NCBI GenBank assembly: GCA_016789885.1
Contig: JAEUPZ010000020.1
Span: 1-64,000, forward strand
Length of the DNA: 64,000 bases
DNA from: Chromatiales bacterium
Lineage (GTDB): Bacteria > Pseudomonadota > Gammaproteobacteria > Steroidobacterales > GCA-2729495
Direction: 5' to 3'
Part shown: in pieces, positions 8,263 to 23,114 of the stretch
Layout: every line of letters begins with the position of its first letter
How positions within the stretch are numbered: position 1 is the first letter of the stretch
The notes under the pieces: model-generated
Databases searched by the model: none
What the model saw: the letters and a program-made list of their open reading frames with translations, nothing else
What the model was told of the DNA's origin: nothing
Program-made: the position numbers and the translations under genes

Positions 8263-10812
8263 GTGGAAGAGCACACGCCCATCATGCAGCAGTACCTCCG
8301 CATCAAGGCGGAGCACCCGGGCATGCTGCTCTTCTACCGCATGGGTGATTTCTACGAGCTCTTCTACGACGACGCCCGCAAGGCGGCGCGACTCCTCGAC
8401 ATCACGCTGACGGCCCGGGGCAGGTCGGCCGGGCAGAACATCCCCATGGCGGGCGTTCCCTACCACGCCGTCGACCAGTACCTCGGCCGCCTCGTGCGCG
8501 CCGGCGAGTCGGTGGCGCTGTGCGAGCAGATCGGCGATCCGGCCGCGAGCAAGGGGCCGGTCGAGCGCAAGGTCGTGCGCATCATCACGCCGGGCACCCT
8601 CACGGACGAGGCGCTGCTCGATGCCCGGCGCGAGAACCTGGTGGCGGCCGTGTGCCCCGCCCCGTCAGGCTATGGCCTGGCCTGGCTCGAGCTGTCGGCC
8701 GGCCGCTTCTGCCTGGCGGAGCCCGCGACGCTCGCCGAACTCGACGCCGAGCTCGCGCGGCTGCAGCCGGCGGAACTGGTGCTCGAGGAAGGGCTGACTC
8801 TGCCGGTGGCCGGCCGCGCCGTGCAGTCGCTGCCGCCGTGGCACTTCGACATCGAGACGGCACGGCGCCAGCTCGCCGGACAGTTCGGCACCCGCGACCT
8901 GGCGGGCTTCGGCGTCGAACACCGCACGGCCGGCCTGCGGGCCGCCGGCGCCCTGCTGCAGTACGTGCGCGACACCCAGCGCAGCGCCCTGCCCCACGTG
9001 CAGGGCATCCGGCTGGAATCGGCGGACGATGCCCTGCAGCTCGACCCGGTCTCCCGGCGCAACCTGGAGATCGAGAAGAGCCTCGGCGGCGACGACCGGG
9101 CCAGCGTGGCAGGCGTGCTCGACCGCTGCCAGTCGCCCATGGGCAGCCGGCTGCTGCGCCGCTGGCTGAACCGGCCGATCCGCGACCGGGCGCTGCTCAA
9201 CGAACGGTACGACGCCCTCGACGCGCTGCGCGGCACGCCGGGCGAAGACCTGGCGGGGCCACTGCGGGAGATCGGCGACGTCGAGCGCATCCTGTCGCGT
9301 ATCGCGCTCGGCACGGCGCGGCCGCGGGACCTGGCCCAGCTGCGCACGGCGCTCGACGCGGTGCCGGCCATCGCGGTGGCGCTCGCGACGACCGACGCTT
9401 CCCTGCTGGCCCGCTGCCGCGACGAGCTGGGGGACCACGGCGACACGGCCGCGCTGCTGCACCGGGCGGTTGTCGCCGCGCCCCCCATGCTGATCCGCGA
9501 CGGTGGCGTCATCGCGCCGGGCTTCGATGCGGCCCTCGACGAGCTGCGCGACATCAGCGAGCACGCCGACCGGTACCTCGTCGACCTCGAGCAGCGCGAG
9601 CGCGCGCGCACCGGACTGCCCTCCCTCAAGGTGGGCTACAACCGCGTGCACGGCTACTACATCGAGCTGACCCGGGCCCAGGCCGCCCAGGCGCCCGCCG
9701 ACTACCAGCGCCGCCAGACGCTGAAGGGCGCCGAGCGCTACGTCACGCCGGAGCTCAAGGAGTTCGAGGGCAAGGTGCTCTCGGCCCGCGACCGCTCTCT
9801 GGCCCGCGAAAAGGAGCTCTACGCACAGCTGCTGGCCGACCTGCTCACGGTGTCCCCGGGCCTGCGGCGCATGGCTGCGGCGCTGGCCGAACTCGACGTG
9901 CTGGTGACGCTGGCCGGGCGCGCGGAGGCCCTCGATTTCTGCCGGCCGGTGCTCGTCACGGAGCCGGGCCTGCGCATTCGCGCCGGCCGGCACCCGGTGG
10001 TGGAGCAGTTGCTCGACCAGCCGTTCATTCCGAACGACCTCGACCTGCACGACGGCCGGCGGCTGCTGGTGGTCACGGGCCCGAACATGGGCGGCAAGTC
10101 CACCTACATGCGGCAGGCGGCCCTCATCGTGCTGCTGGCCCACATCGGCAGTTTCGTGCCGGCCACCGAGGCCGTCATCGGCCCCTTCGACCGCATCTTC
10201 ACGCGCATCGGCGCCGCCGACGACCTGGCGGGCGGGCGCTCCACGTTCATGGTCGAGATGACCGAGACGGCCAACATACTCCACAACTCCACGCCCTCGA
10301 GCCTGGTGCTGATGGACGAGATCGGCCGCGGCACCAGCACCTTCGACGGCCTCTCGCTGGCCTGGGCCACGGCGCATCACATCGGCGAGAAACTGCGGGC
10401 CTTCACGCTCTTCGCCACCCACTACTTCGAGCTCACGACCCTGGCCGGCGAGCTGCCCGCCTGCGCCAACGTGCACCTCGACGCCACCGAGCACGGCGAC
10501 CGGCTCGTCTTCATGCACACCGTGAAGGAAGGCCCGGCCAACCAGAGCTACGGCCTGCAGGTGGCAGCACTCGCCGGCGTGCCGCCGGCGGTGATCCGCC
10601 GGGCCCGCGGCTACCTGCTCAGGCTCGAGAACCAGTCGGCCGCCGACGCCGCCGCCCGGTCCGGGCAGGGGCAGCTGGACTTCAGTCCGCCGCCGGAGCC
10701 TGAGGAACCGACCGCCGACGGCCTGCGCGAGGCGCTGGCGGGACTGAACCCCGACGAGCTGACGCCCAAGCAGGCGCTGGAAGCGCTGTACGCGCTGAAG
10801 CGGAAGGCCTGA
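8263..10812 (+). CDS. mutS: DNA mismatch repair protein MutS
   Basis: Recognises mismatches and recruits MutL. 849 residues (853 in E. coli). The mismatch-binding F-x-E motif is F30-Y31-E32 in [13 protein letters not shown]. The connector, core and clamp domains follow, including the [14 protein letters not shown] stretch. The ABC-type ATPase has Walker [10 protein letters not shown] at 606-614, Walker [17 protein letters not shown] and the ATHYFEL His loop. A C-terminal tetramerisation-type tail ends [17 protein letters not shown]. The start is GTG, 7 bases after a TAGAAT box. The stop codon is 8 bases from the convergent stop of the next gene. Confidence 0.98.
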   Translation: MEEHTPIMQQYLRIKAEHPGMLLFYRMGDFYELFYDDARKAARLLDITLTARGRSAGQNIPMAGVPYHAVDQYLGRLVRAGESVALCEQIGDPAASKGPVERKVVRIITPGTLTDEALLDARRENLVAAVCPAPSGYGLAWLELSAGRFCLAEPATLAELDAELARLQPAELVLEEGLTLPVAGRAVQSLPPWHFDIETARRQLAGQFGTRDLAGFGVEHRTAGLRAAGALLQYVRDTQRSALPHVQGIRLESADDALQLDPVSRRNLEIEKSLGGDDRASVAGVLDRCQSPMGSRLLRRWLNRPIRDRALLNERYDALDALRGTPGEDLAGPLREIGDVERILSRIALGTARPRDLAQLRTALDAVPAIAVALATTDASLLARCRDELGDHGDTAALLHRAVVAAPPMLIRDGGVIAPGFDAALDELRDISEHADRYLVDLEQRERARTGLPSLKVGYNRVHGYYIELTRAQAAQAPADYQRRQTLKGAERYVTPELKEFEGKVLSARDRSLAREKELYAQLLADLLTVSPGLRRMAAALAELDVLVTLAGRAEALDFCRPVLVTEPGLRIRAGRHPVVEQLLDQPFIPNDLDLHDGRRLLVVTGPNMGGKSTYMRQAALIVLLAHIGSFVPATEAVIGPFDRIFTRIGAADDLAGGRSTFMVEMTETANILHNSTPSSLVLMDEIGRGTSTFDGLSLAWATAHHIGEKLRAFTLFATHYFELTTLAGELPACANVHLDATEHGDRLVFMHTVKEGPANQSYGLQVAALAGVPPAVIRRARGYLLRLENQSAADAAARSGQGQLDFSPPPEPEEPTADGLREALAGLNPDELTPKQALEALYALKRKA

Positions 10813-10820
10813 GGCGGGGA

Positions 10821-11702
10821 CTACTGCCAGCGACGACCCGCCAGCCGGTCGCGCAGCCGCTGTACTGCCACCAGCGGCGCGCGCGGGATGCCGAGCAGGT
10901 GCTCGCCGACGAAACGCGCGACGTTCGTGTGGTTCACGATGCGAACGTTCCAGGTGATGCCGTCTTCCAGCACCTCGGTGACGTGCCACCAGTTCGCCGG
11001 CAGCACGAGCCCCTCACCCGGCCCCACGTCGATGACCACCGGGCGTGCCTTGCGCGCCTCGGGCCAGCGCTCCTGCCAGTCCGGCTGGAACAGGCGCACC
11101 GCCGAGTTGCGGCGCTGCCAGGGGAAGTGGATGGCCCGCCAGGTGTAGAGGTAGCGGGCGTCCTCCGGCGGGAAGGCGACGAACCGCTTGCGGCCCGTCA
11201 GCTGCACGAAGCCAACGTGCACGGCGCAGTGGTCCACGTGCAGCCCGGCGAAGTGGCAGCCCTTGCGGCCGACGTAGATCTCGGGACCACTGAACCGGTC
11301 GAGCCGCGGGTGGTCGACCCAGTTGGGACCAAACTCGGGGGGCGGCACGAGATGCCGCTTCAGGCGCGCCAGGTTGCGGTGCACCGACACGTGGGCGAGA
11401 TACGGCAGCGGCCGTGGATCGTTGGCGAGGAAGCGGTCGAGGTACTCACCCAGCGTCGTCAGGCCCGCCCGCTCGAACTGGGCGCGGTTCGCGGGCCGCA
11501 CCGTCCAGCTGTAGGTGCCGCCCAGCGTGTCGAGGCGCAGATGGCCATAGGCGTCGCGCACGGCCTCGGCGAAGGGCTTCGGGTGCTGCCAGACATCACG
11601 CGCGGCGAAGTGCTGCGGGGTCGTCGGGGGACGCCAGCCCCACCCGGCCCCGGGCCGTCCCGTGGAAACGGGGATGACCGACGGCAGTGACAGCTCGGGC
11701 AT
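10821..11702 (-). CDS. Cupin-like (JmjC-type) 2-oxoglutarate oxygenase family protein
   Basis: 293-residue protein with a cupin_8/JmjC-like core. The proximal iron ligands appear in FAGLHVDHCAVHVGFVQLTG (HxD), and the distal His in LPANWWHVTEVLEDGITWNV, with FVAFPPED typical of the fold after the first metal motif. Such proteins hydroxylate a protein or small-molecule substrate using Fe(II), O2 and 2-oxoglutarate; the substrate here is unknown. The ATG at 11702 is preferred over one 42 bases upstream because GGAGG lies 8 bases before it. It is convergent with mutS. A purely structural cupin role remains possible. Confidence 0.75.
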   Translation of the reverse strand: MPELSLPSVIPVSTGRPGAGWGWRPPTTPQHFAARDVWQHPKPFAEAVRDAYGHLRLDTLGGTYSWTVRPANRAQFERAGLTTLGEYLDRFLANDPRPLPYLAHVSVHRNLARLKRHLVPPPEFGPNWVDHPRLDRFSGPEIYVGRKGCHFAGLHVDHCAVHVGFVQLTGRKRFVAFPPEDARYLYTWRAIHFPWQRRNSAVRLFQPDWQERWPEARKARPVVIDVGPGEGLVLPANWWHVTEVLEDGITWNVRIVNHTNVARFVGEHLLGIPRAPLVAVQRLRDRLAGRRWQ

Positions 11703-11794
11703 TGGACTTGCCTCCGGCGACCACCGTGCGGGTTTCGCCACCACGGGCGGCAGCAGTTTCAGTGCACCACCGGCAACTCAGTACCGGAGGCGGC

Positions 11795-12439
11795 TCAAGC
11801 CCCGCGGCGGCGCCATGAGACGGCCAGCCACACGGACCAGAGCAGCACCGTGTAGAGGTAGATCGGAATATAGGCCACCGCCATCAGCAGACCGCACGCG
11901 CCTGACACGAAACTGAAGGCCACGAACCCGCGGGACAGTTCGCCCGACCGGCGACCACACCAGGCCAGCTGCACGGCAAACCACCCCAGGCCGATCTGCG
12001 CCAGGGCATTCACCCAGATGCGGACCACGGTGGCGGCCGTGTAGGCCGCGTCGCGCAAGGCCGGCGGGTTGGCATCCGCCAGCAGCATCAGGGTCTGCCG
12101 GCCAATGACATGGGAAATGCCGACCAGCAGGAAACCGGCGCCGGCGAGCAGCGCGGCAGCCGCGGCGACGAGGGCCGCCTCGGGGTAGCGGCCGGCGTAC
12201 CGGCGGTAGGTGGCGAGGCCCAGGACCACGACGGCGAAGCCGCTGGCGACGTGCCCGAGACCGGACAGCAGCCACGGCCAGGCCCGGCTCGCGGCCTGCA
12301 GCTTCGCCAGGTCCGCATAGTCGGCATAACTGCCGAAGCCGAGCAGCCGGGGCTCGATGACCGCACCGTTCAGGTTGTGCATCGCGAATGCTGCGGCGAT
12401 GACGGCAGCGGCCCAGGGCGCGAGGCGGTCGAGGCTCAT
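11795..12439 (-). CDS. Predicted six-helix inner-membrane protein, function unknown
   Basis: 214 residues dominated by hydrophobic segments at roughly 8-28, 54-76, 87-113, 134-160 and 173-210 (the last long enough for two helices). A polar loop at about 35-52 (FGSYADYADLAKLQAASR) follows the first helix, and the C-terminus is basic (SWRRRGA). No family was recognised with confidence. It lies 92 bases downstream of the oxygenase start on the same strand and is divergent from the GNAT gene with a 46-base gap. No enzymatic motif was seen. Confidence 0.7.
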   Translation of the reverse strand: MSLDRLAPWAAAVIAAAFAMHNLNGAVIEPRLLGFGSYADYADLAKLQAASRAWPWLLSGLGHVASGFAVVVLGLATYRRYAGRYPEAALVAAAAALLAGAGFLLVGISHVIGRQTLMLLADANPPALRDAAYTAATVVRIWVNALAQIGLGWFAVQLAWCGRRSGELSRGFVAFSFVSGACGLLMAVAYIPIYLYTVLLWSVWLAVSWRRRGA

Positions 12440-12474
12440 GGCCTGAGCTTAGCGCAGCCCCGCGACCGCGTGCC

Positions 12475-12480
12475 TAGAAT
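12475..12480 (+). promoter_or_regulatory. TAGAAT -10 box 5 bases before the GNAT start codon
   Basis: The hexamer ends 5 bases before the ATG at 12486, so transcription would begin at or next to the start codon and give a leaderless message. No consensus -35 was found. Confidence 0.5.
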
Positions 12481-12485
12481 GCGCC

Positions 12486-13001
12486 ATGACCACCGTCGCG
12501 CTCCGCCCTGCCGCTCCGTCCGACGCCGCCGCCCTGGCGGCGCTGGGCCACCAGACCTTCACGCAGACGTTCGGGCACCTGTACCGCCCGGAAGACCTGG
12601 CCGCGTTCCTCGCCGACTCGTACTCCGTGCCTTGGCACGAGACGCTGCTGGCCGATCCGTCACGCCTCACCTGGGTCGCCGGCCACGACGGCGAACTCGT
12701 CGGCTTCGGCATCGCCGGCTCCTGCAAGCTGCCAGTCCCCGGCCGCGAGCCCCGCGCCGGGGAGATCCAGCGGCTGTACCTGCGGGCGGAATGGCATGGC
12801 CGGGGCATCGGCTCCCGGCTGCTGGAACGACTGCTGCTCGAGCTGCAGCAGCGGGGCCATGCACCGCTCTACGTCGGGGTGTGGTCGGAGAACTTCGGCG
12901 CCCAGCGGCTGTACGCGCGCTACGGCTTCACGCGGGTGGGCGACTACTTCTTTCCCGTGGGCGAGCACCGCGATCACGAGTTCATCCTGCGCCGTTCCTG
13001 A
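12486..13001 (+). CDS. GNAT-family N-acetyltransferase
   Basis: 171-residue acetyl-CoA-dependent acetyltransferase. The acetyl-CoA binding motif A is IQRLYLRAEWHGRGIGSRLL, with the R/Q-x-x-G-x-G/A loop as HGRGIG. The C-terminal strand/helix ends VWSENFGAQRLYARYGFTRVG, a typical GNAT motif B. The substrate (protein N-terminus, amine or antibiotic) cannot be inferred. It is a monocistronic plus-strand gene ending about 90 bases before the fusA terminator hairpin. Confidence 0.85.
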   Translation: MTTVALRPAAPSDAAALAALGHQTFTQTFGHLYRPEDLAAFLADSYSVPWHETLLADPSRLTWVAGHDGELVGFGIAGSCKLPVPGREPRAGEIQRLYLRAEWHGRGIGSRLLERLLLELQQRGHAPLYVGVWSENFGAQRLYARYGFTRVGDYFFPVGEHRDHEFILRRS

Positions 13002-13089
13002 CGGACTGTCCCGGCAATGGTGTGCCCGCGGGGCGCCGCATCGACGGGAACACGTCCGTGCGTGGTGCCTCCCACCCTGAAACTGAAAC

Positions 13090-13125
13090 GACACGGGCCC
13101 GGTGCCGTTGCCAGCACCGGGCCCG
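13090..13125 (-). terminator. fusA terminator
   Basis: A perfect 12-bp GC-rich stem (13094-13105 with 13114-13125, 8-base loop) lies 28 bases after the fusA stop codon on the minus strand and is followed by TGTCGTTT. On the plus strand there is no T-tract, so it probably serves fusA rather than the GNAT gene. Confidence 0.65.
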
Positions 13126-13152
13126 CGGACGTCGCGGAGACGGACGACGCGC

Positions 13153-15282
<2,130 letters not shown>

Positions 15283-15384
15283 GGGTGTCGACTTCTCGCA
15301 GGTCAGCAGGCGGCTGGGCACCGGCCGCCGGGGGCGGCGCCAGGTTTGGGGATGTCAGGGGACCGCGGTCCGGGTCAAACTCCC

Positions 15385-15390
15385 ATTCTA
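15385..15390 (-). promoter_or_regulatory. Candidate fusA -10 box TAGAAT
   Basis: TAGAAT on the minus strand, 102 bases upstream of the fusA ATG, in an otherwise non-coding stretch. No consensus -35 was seen. Confidence 0.35.
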
Positions 15391-15494
15391 GCCCGGAAAA
15401 GCCCTGGACTGGCTACTGGGGCCACGGCCCGGCAGGCCGGGCCGGCGACCCGGCAGGGTCGGCGGCCGCCGCAGCAGCCCCCGGAGCGCGCGGC

Positions 15495-16148
15495 TCAGCC
15501 GGGGGGCGTGGCGCGGTTGAAACGGCCGTGGCGCAGAAAAAATGCCGTCTGGGCAGCCACTTCCGGCGCCACCAGCAGGCCCGTATGGGTCACCGGCAGG
15601 GTGAGATGGTCGCGGATGCCCGGCAGCTGCGTCTCGACCACGGCCACGGTGCCGTCGTTGGGCTCCGGCAGGATGCCGAGCACCATGCCGGCGCCGACGC
15701 TGGTGGTGCCGGCGATTACGCCCACGTCCCGGTCGCCCTCGTAGCGGGTCAGCACCTGGCCCAGCAGGCCTTCCCGGCCGGTGGCTCCGAGGATCATGGC
15801 GCCGAGTTCGCCGGCCAGGCTCGCCAGCCGGTCCGCCGCGATGCTGCCCTTCAGCGGGGAGCCCAGGCAGACCACCCGTCCGGGGCGTTCGAAGGGACGG
15901 CGCTCCAGGGCCACCAGCGCCATGAGGCCCCCGGTACTGTGCCCGACGAGGTGCACGCGCTCGGCCTCCACCCCGTCGAGGAAGTCCCGCAGCCGGTCGG
16001 CGTTGGCCGTGAAGCCGGCGGCGAAGGTGCCGTACTGGAACAGGACCGTCGGGATGCCGTGCTCCGACTCGAGCCGGTACCGGAGCAGGCCGGCCTCGAC
16101 GCCGTTCATCCACAGTCCGTGGACGAGTACCGCGATCTCCGGGACCAT
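15495..16148 (-). CDS. Alpha/beta hydrolase, lipase-like
   Basis: 217-residue alpha/beta-hydrolase. The nucleophile elbow is VGHSTGG with S71; an oxyanion-type HGLW (10-13) follows the first strand; D165 (PNDGTVAV) and H188 (VTHTGLL) complete a plausible catalytic triad. It is shorter than most lipases and has no signal peptide, so a cytoplasmic esterase role is likely. It begins 12 bases after the aspS stop codon and is probably co-transcribed with it. The substrate is unknown. Resembles the PGAP1-like/triacylglycerol lipase branch. Confidence 0.78.
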   Translation of the reverse strand: MVPEIAVLVHGLWMNGVEAGLLRYRLESEHGIPTVLFQYGTFAAGFTANADRLRDFLDGVEAERVHLVGHSTGGLMALVALERRPFERPGRVVCLGSPLKGSIAADRLASLAGELGAMILGATGREGLLGQVLTRYEGDRDVGVIAGTTSVGAGMVLGILPEPNDGTVAVVETQLPGIRDHLTLPVTHTGLLVAPEVAAQTAFFLRHGRFNRATPPG

Positions 16149-16160
16149 CGCCGTCGCCGG

Positions 16161-17924
<1,764 letters not shown>

Positions 17925-17960
17925 GGTGGTATCCGGAAACGGGGGGTGGGCGGGCAGCGG

Positions 17961-17966
17961 AGTTTA
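17961..17966 (-). promoter_or_regulatory. Candidate aspS -10 box TAAACT
   Basis: TAAACT 36 bases upstream of the aspS ATG, the same hexamer as before alaS and fmdB and, as before fmdB, followed by TCCGC. No clear -35. Confidence 0.35.
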
Positions 17967-18075
17967 GGTGCCGCCCCGGCCCCGAGGCAACGTCGGCCGC
18001 CGCCGGTTCCAGCCCGGCCGCGAGGCGACGGCCGGCCCGTGGGCCGGGCGGGCAACGGCCAGCCGGGCCGGGGGG

Positions 18076-18435
18076 TCAGTGCTTGTGCGAGTGGCCGCCG
18101 GGCCCGTGGCTGTGGGTATGGCCACCGTGGCTGTGGCTGTGGCCGCCGGACCCGTGGTCGTGGCCGCAGCCCGGGCCATGGGTGTGGCCGGCGTCGGAGT
18201 CCATTGAATGGCCGGCCTTGGCGCCCTCGCCCTCGTTGCCGCCCTTGGCCGCCTTGTCGCGGAAGTCGGTCTTGTACCAGCCACTGCCCTTCAGGTGGAA
18301 GTTGGGGGCCGACACCAGCTTCTGCAGCTTGAGCTTGCCGCACTCGGGGCACTTGCGCAGCGCGCCCTCCCCGGCCTTCTGCAGGGCGTCGAACTGGTGG
18401 CCACAGGCCTGGCACTGGTACTCGAAGATCGGCAT
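18076..18435 (-). CDS. FmdB-family zinc ribbon protein with histidine-rich tail
   Basis: 119 residues. Residues 1-50 are the FmdB putative regulatory zinc-ribbon domain: MPIFEYQCQACGHQF and RKCPECGKLKLQKLVSAP supply two CxxC pairs. The last 45 residues contain 14 histidines alternating with Gly, Ser and Thr, plus one Cys, a composition that should chelate Zn, Ni or Cu. FmdB proteins next to aspS are common but usually lack such a long tail. Function of the family is not established; metal storage or sensing is an inference from composition. It starts 26 bases after a TAAACT -10 box. Confidence 0.85.
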   Translation of the reverse strand: MPIFEYQCQACGHQFDALQKAGEGALRKCPECGKLKLQKLVSAPNFHLKGSGWYKTDFRDKAAKGGNEGEGAKAGHSMDSDAGHTHGPGCGHDHGSGGHSHSHGGHTHSHGPGGHSHKH

Positions 18436-18461
18436 GGCAGAACCTCGTTGGCGGGGCGCGG

Positions 18462-18467
18462 AGTTTA
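18462..18467 (-). promoter_or_regulatory. Candidate fmdB -10 box TAAACT
   Basis: TAAACT followed by TCCGC, 26 bases before the fmdB ATG. Confidence 0.4.
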
Positions 18468-18482
18468 CCGCATGCAGGCGCG

Positions 18483-21074
<2,592 letters not shown>

Positions 21075-21162
21075 CGGCGCTACTCCATCGCTGCCAGGGT
21101 CGGTGTGGGGCCACGGACAGCCGTGCCCGTGCGGGGGGCGGCAATCCTCGGCGCTGGCGCAG

Positions 21163-21190
21163 ACATGGGGGCAGCGCCCGGGAAATCAAC
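21163..21190 (-). promoter_or_regulatory. Sigma-32 (heat-shock) promoter for clpB
   Basis: On the minus strand GTTGATT (21184-21190), 13 bases, then CCCCATGT (21163-21170). The -10 is a full match to the CCCCATNT consensus, and the -35 shares TTGA with CTTGAAA at an allowed spacing. It lies just inside the interval between pgeF and clpB. Confidence 0.65.
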
Positions 21191-21201
21191 GCCCCGGGGG
21201 A

Positions 21202-21951
21202 TCACACCCGCCAGATCAGGGTCGCCTGGCGGCCGCAGCGGCCATCGCGGCGGTACGAGAAGAACCGCCCCGCCTCGGTGGCCGTGCACCAGGCGCCGCC
21301 ATGGACTTCGGTCACGCCGGCCCGGGCGAGGCGCCGGCGCGCCGCCGCGTACAGGTCCAGCCACCAGTGGCCGGGACGGCCCGGGCGCAGGGCATCGCCG
21401 GCGCCCGGATCCCCGGCCAGCACTGCCTCGCGGACGTCGGCGCCGACCTCGTAGGCCCCGGCGCCGATGGCGGGCCCCAGCCAGGCCAGCACGTCCGCCG
21501 GACGGCCGCCGTCGGCACAGAGCCGGGCGACGGTCGCCTCGACCACGCCCGCCACGAGCCCCCGCCAGCCCGCGTGGGCCGCCCCCACCCGGCTGCCGTC
21601 GCGCCGGGCCAGCAGCACGGGCAGGCAGTCGGCCGTGAGCACGGCGCAGGCGAGACCGGGCAGCCCGGTGACGGCGGCGTCGGCCTCGGGCGGCACGGCC
21701 AGGCCCGGGGCGGCCTCAACGACGGTGGTGCCATGGACCTGCCGCAGCCAGCAGGGCTCGACGGGCAGGCCGAGCTCCGCCACCAGCCGCGCCCGGTTCG
21801 CCGCCACGGCTGCCGGGTCATCGCCGACGTGGTCGCCCAGGTTCATCGACGCGAAGGGCCCGACGCTCGTCCCGCCGGTGCGCAGCGTCGCCACGGCCCG
21901 CACGCCCGGCGGCGACGGCCACTCGGGGATGATCCAGCCGGGGCCGCTCAC
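21202..21951 (-). CDS. pgeF: Peptidoglycan editing factor PgeF (multicopper-oxidase-like, YfiH family)
   Basis: 249-residue YfiH/DUF152 (laccase-fold) protein; E. coli PgeF prevents L-Ser from replacing L-Ala in the peptidoglycan stem. Conserved stretches with the metal-binding His and Cys residues are [33 protein letters not shown] and the terminal [19 protein letters not shown]. The GTG start overlaps the rluD stop by 4 bases (GTGA), so the two are coupled. Followed by clpB after a 127-base gap that holds the heat-shock promoter. Confidence 0.93.
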   Translation of the reverse strand: MSGPGWIIPEWPSPPGVRAVATLRTGGTSVGPFASMNLGDHVGDDPAAVAANRARLVAELGLPVEPCWLRQVHGTTVVEAAPGLAVPPEADAAVTGLPGLACAVLTADCLPVLLARRDGSRVGAAHAGWRGLVAGVVEATVARLCADGGRPADVLAWLGPAIGAGAYEVGADVREAVLAGDPGAGDALRPGRPGHWWLDLYAAARRRLARAGVTEVHGGAWCTATEAGRFFSYRRDGRCGRQATLIWRV

Positions 21952-23054
21952 CAGTCGTCGTCCCCGTCACCGGGGTCCGCGTCGACCTCGTCGCCAGGGT
22001 CGATGGCATCGGCGCCGGCATCATCGCCGTCTTCCGCGACGCCGAGCACCGGCACGGGATCGTTGCCCGGCCAGGGCAGCGTCTCGAGGCGCAGCGCGGC
22101 AGCGTCGCCGGCCAGCGCCGCCAGCAGCGCACGGAAGTCCGGCGGCAGCGGCGCAGTGAACTCCAGCGGCTCGCCGGTGACGGGATGCGTGAAGGCCAGG
22201 CGCCAGGCGTGCAGCGCCTGGCGGCGGAAGCCGCGCAGGGCGTCCGCCTGGGCCGGGGTCGCGCCCTGGGGAATGATGAGCCGGCCAGCGTAGTCGCGGT
22301 CGCCGACGACGGGGTGGCGGATGTGCGCCATGTGCACGCGGATCTGGTGCGTGCGCCCGGTCTCGAGCCGCACGGCGATGAACGTGTGGGCGCGCAGCCG
22401 GCCGAGCACGCGGTAGTGGGTGGCCGCCGGCCGGCCCCGGCCGGTCACCGCCATGCGCGTGCGGTGGGCCGGGTGGCGGCCGATGCGCGCTTCGACGACC
22501 CCGCCCGCCGTCATGGCCCCCACGACAAGGGCCCGGTACTCGCGCAGCACGCGCCGCGCCTCGATGTCGCGGGTCAGGCGGGTGTGCGCGGCGGGCGAAC
22601 GGGCCACCACCATCAAGCCCGTGGTGTCCTTGTCGAGGCGGTGCACGAGCCCGCAGCGCGGCAGGGCCGCGACGGCGGGCGCGTAGGCGAGGAGACCGTT
22701 GGCGAGGGTGCCGGTGCGGTTGCCGGCCCCGGGATGCACGACGAGGCCCGCCGGCTTGTCGATGACGATGACGTCGTCATCCTCGTAGACGACCGGCAGC
22801 ACCATGGCCTCGGCGGCGGGAGCGCGATCGGCGACCATGGCCGGCGGCAGGCCCTCGCGCACGGTCACCGACTGCCCCGCCTGCACGCGGGTCCGTGGCT
22901 CGACGGCAGCGCCGTCGAGCTGCACCTGGCCCGCGACGATCCACTGCTTGATGCGGCTGCGGGAATGCTCGGGCAGCAGCTCGGCCAGCACCTGGTCCAG
23001 GCGCCGGCCCGCCGCAGCGGGTGGAATCAGCAGGTCGCGGGCCTCGCCGGTCAT
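21948..23054 (-). CDS. rluD: 23S rRNA pseudouridine synthase RluD
   Basis: Converts uridines of helix 69 of 23S rRNA (1911, 1915, 1917 in E. coli) to pseudouridine. 368 residues. N-terminal S4 RNA-binding domain ([20 protein letters not shown]), then the RluA-type catalytic domain with [12 protein letters not shown], catalytic D141, and [15 protein letters not shown]. It is longer than E. coli RluD (326) because of a C-terminal extension of about 40 residues, very rich in Asp, ending [15 protein letters not shown]. Divergent from bamD; this rluD/bamD arrangement is conserved. Confidence 0.95.
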   Translation of the reverse strand: MTGEARDLLIPPAAAGRRLDQVLAELLPEHSRSRIKQWIVAGQVQLDGAAVEPRTRVQAGQSVTVREGLPPAMVADRAPAAEAMVLPVVYEDDDVIVIDKPAGLVVHPGAGNRTGTLANGLLAYAPAVAALPRCGLVHRLDKDTTGLMVVARSPAAHTRLTRDIEARRVLREYRALVVGAMTAGGVVEARIGRHPAHRTRMAVTGRGRPAATHYRVLGRLRAHTFIAVRLETGRTHQIRVHMAHIRHPVVGDRDYAGRLIIPQGATPAQADALRGFRRQALHAWRLAFTHPVTGEPLEFTAPLPPDFRALLAALAGDAAALRLETLPWPGNDPVPVLGVAEDGDDAGADAIDPGDEVDADPGDGDDDW

Positions 23055-23067
23055 GGCGGGCGATTAG

Positions 23068-23075
23068 GCTATAGT
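23068..23075. promoter_or_regulatory. Overlapping divergent -10 boxes for rluD and bamD
   Basis: GCTATAGT reads as TATAGT on the plus strand (23070-23075, toward bamD, GTG 39 bases away) and TATAGC on the minus strand (23068-23073, toward rluD, 13 bases from its ATG). The two hexamers share the palindromic core CTATAG, the pattern of a bidirectional promoter. Confidence 0.5.
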
Positions 23076-23114
23076 ACCGGCCCGAATCGCAAGCCTCCGG
23101 CCGGTCAGCGAACC

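Noticed and set aside
17990..18075. GC hairpin between fmdB and aspS
   Set aside because: The CCGGCCC/GGGCCGG stem is short, in very GC-rich DNA, and lacks a T-tract; both genes probably share a transcript.
22185..23114. Upstream extension of the bamD frame
   Set aside because: The added 310 codons are antisense to rluD and would bury the lipoprotein signal; the GTG at 23115 gives the family-like length.
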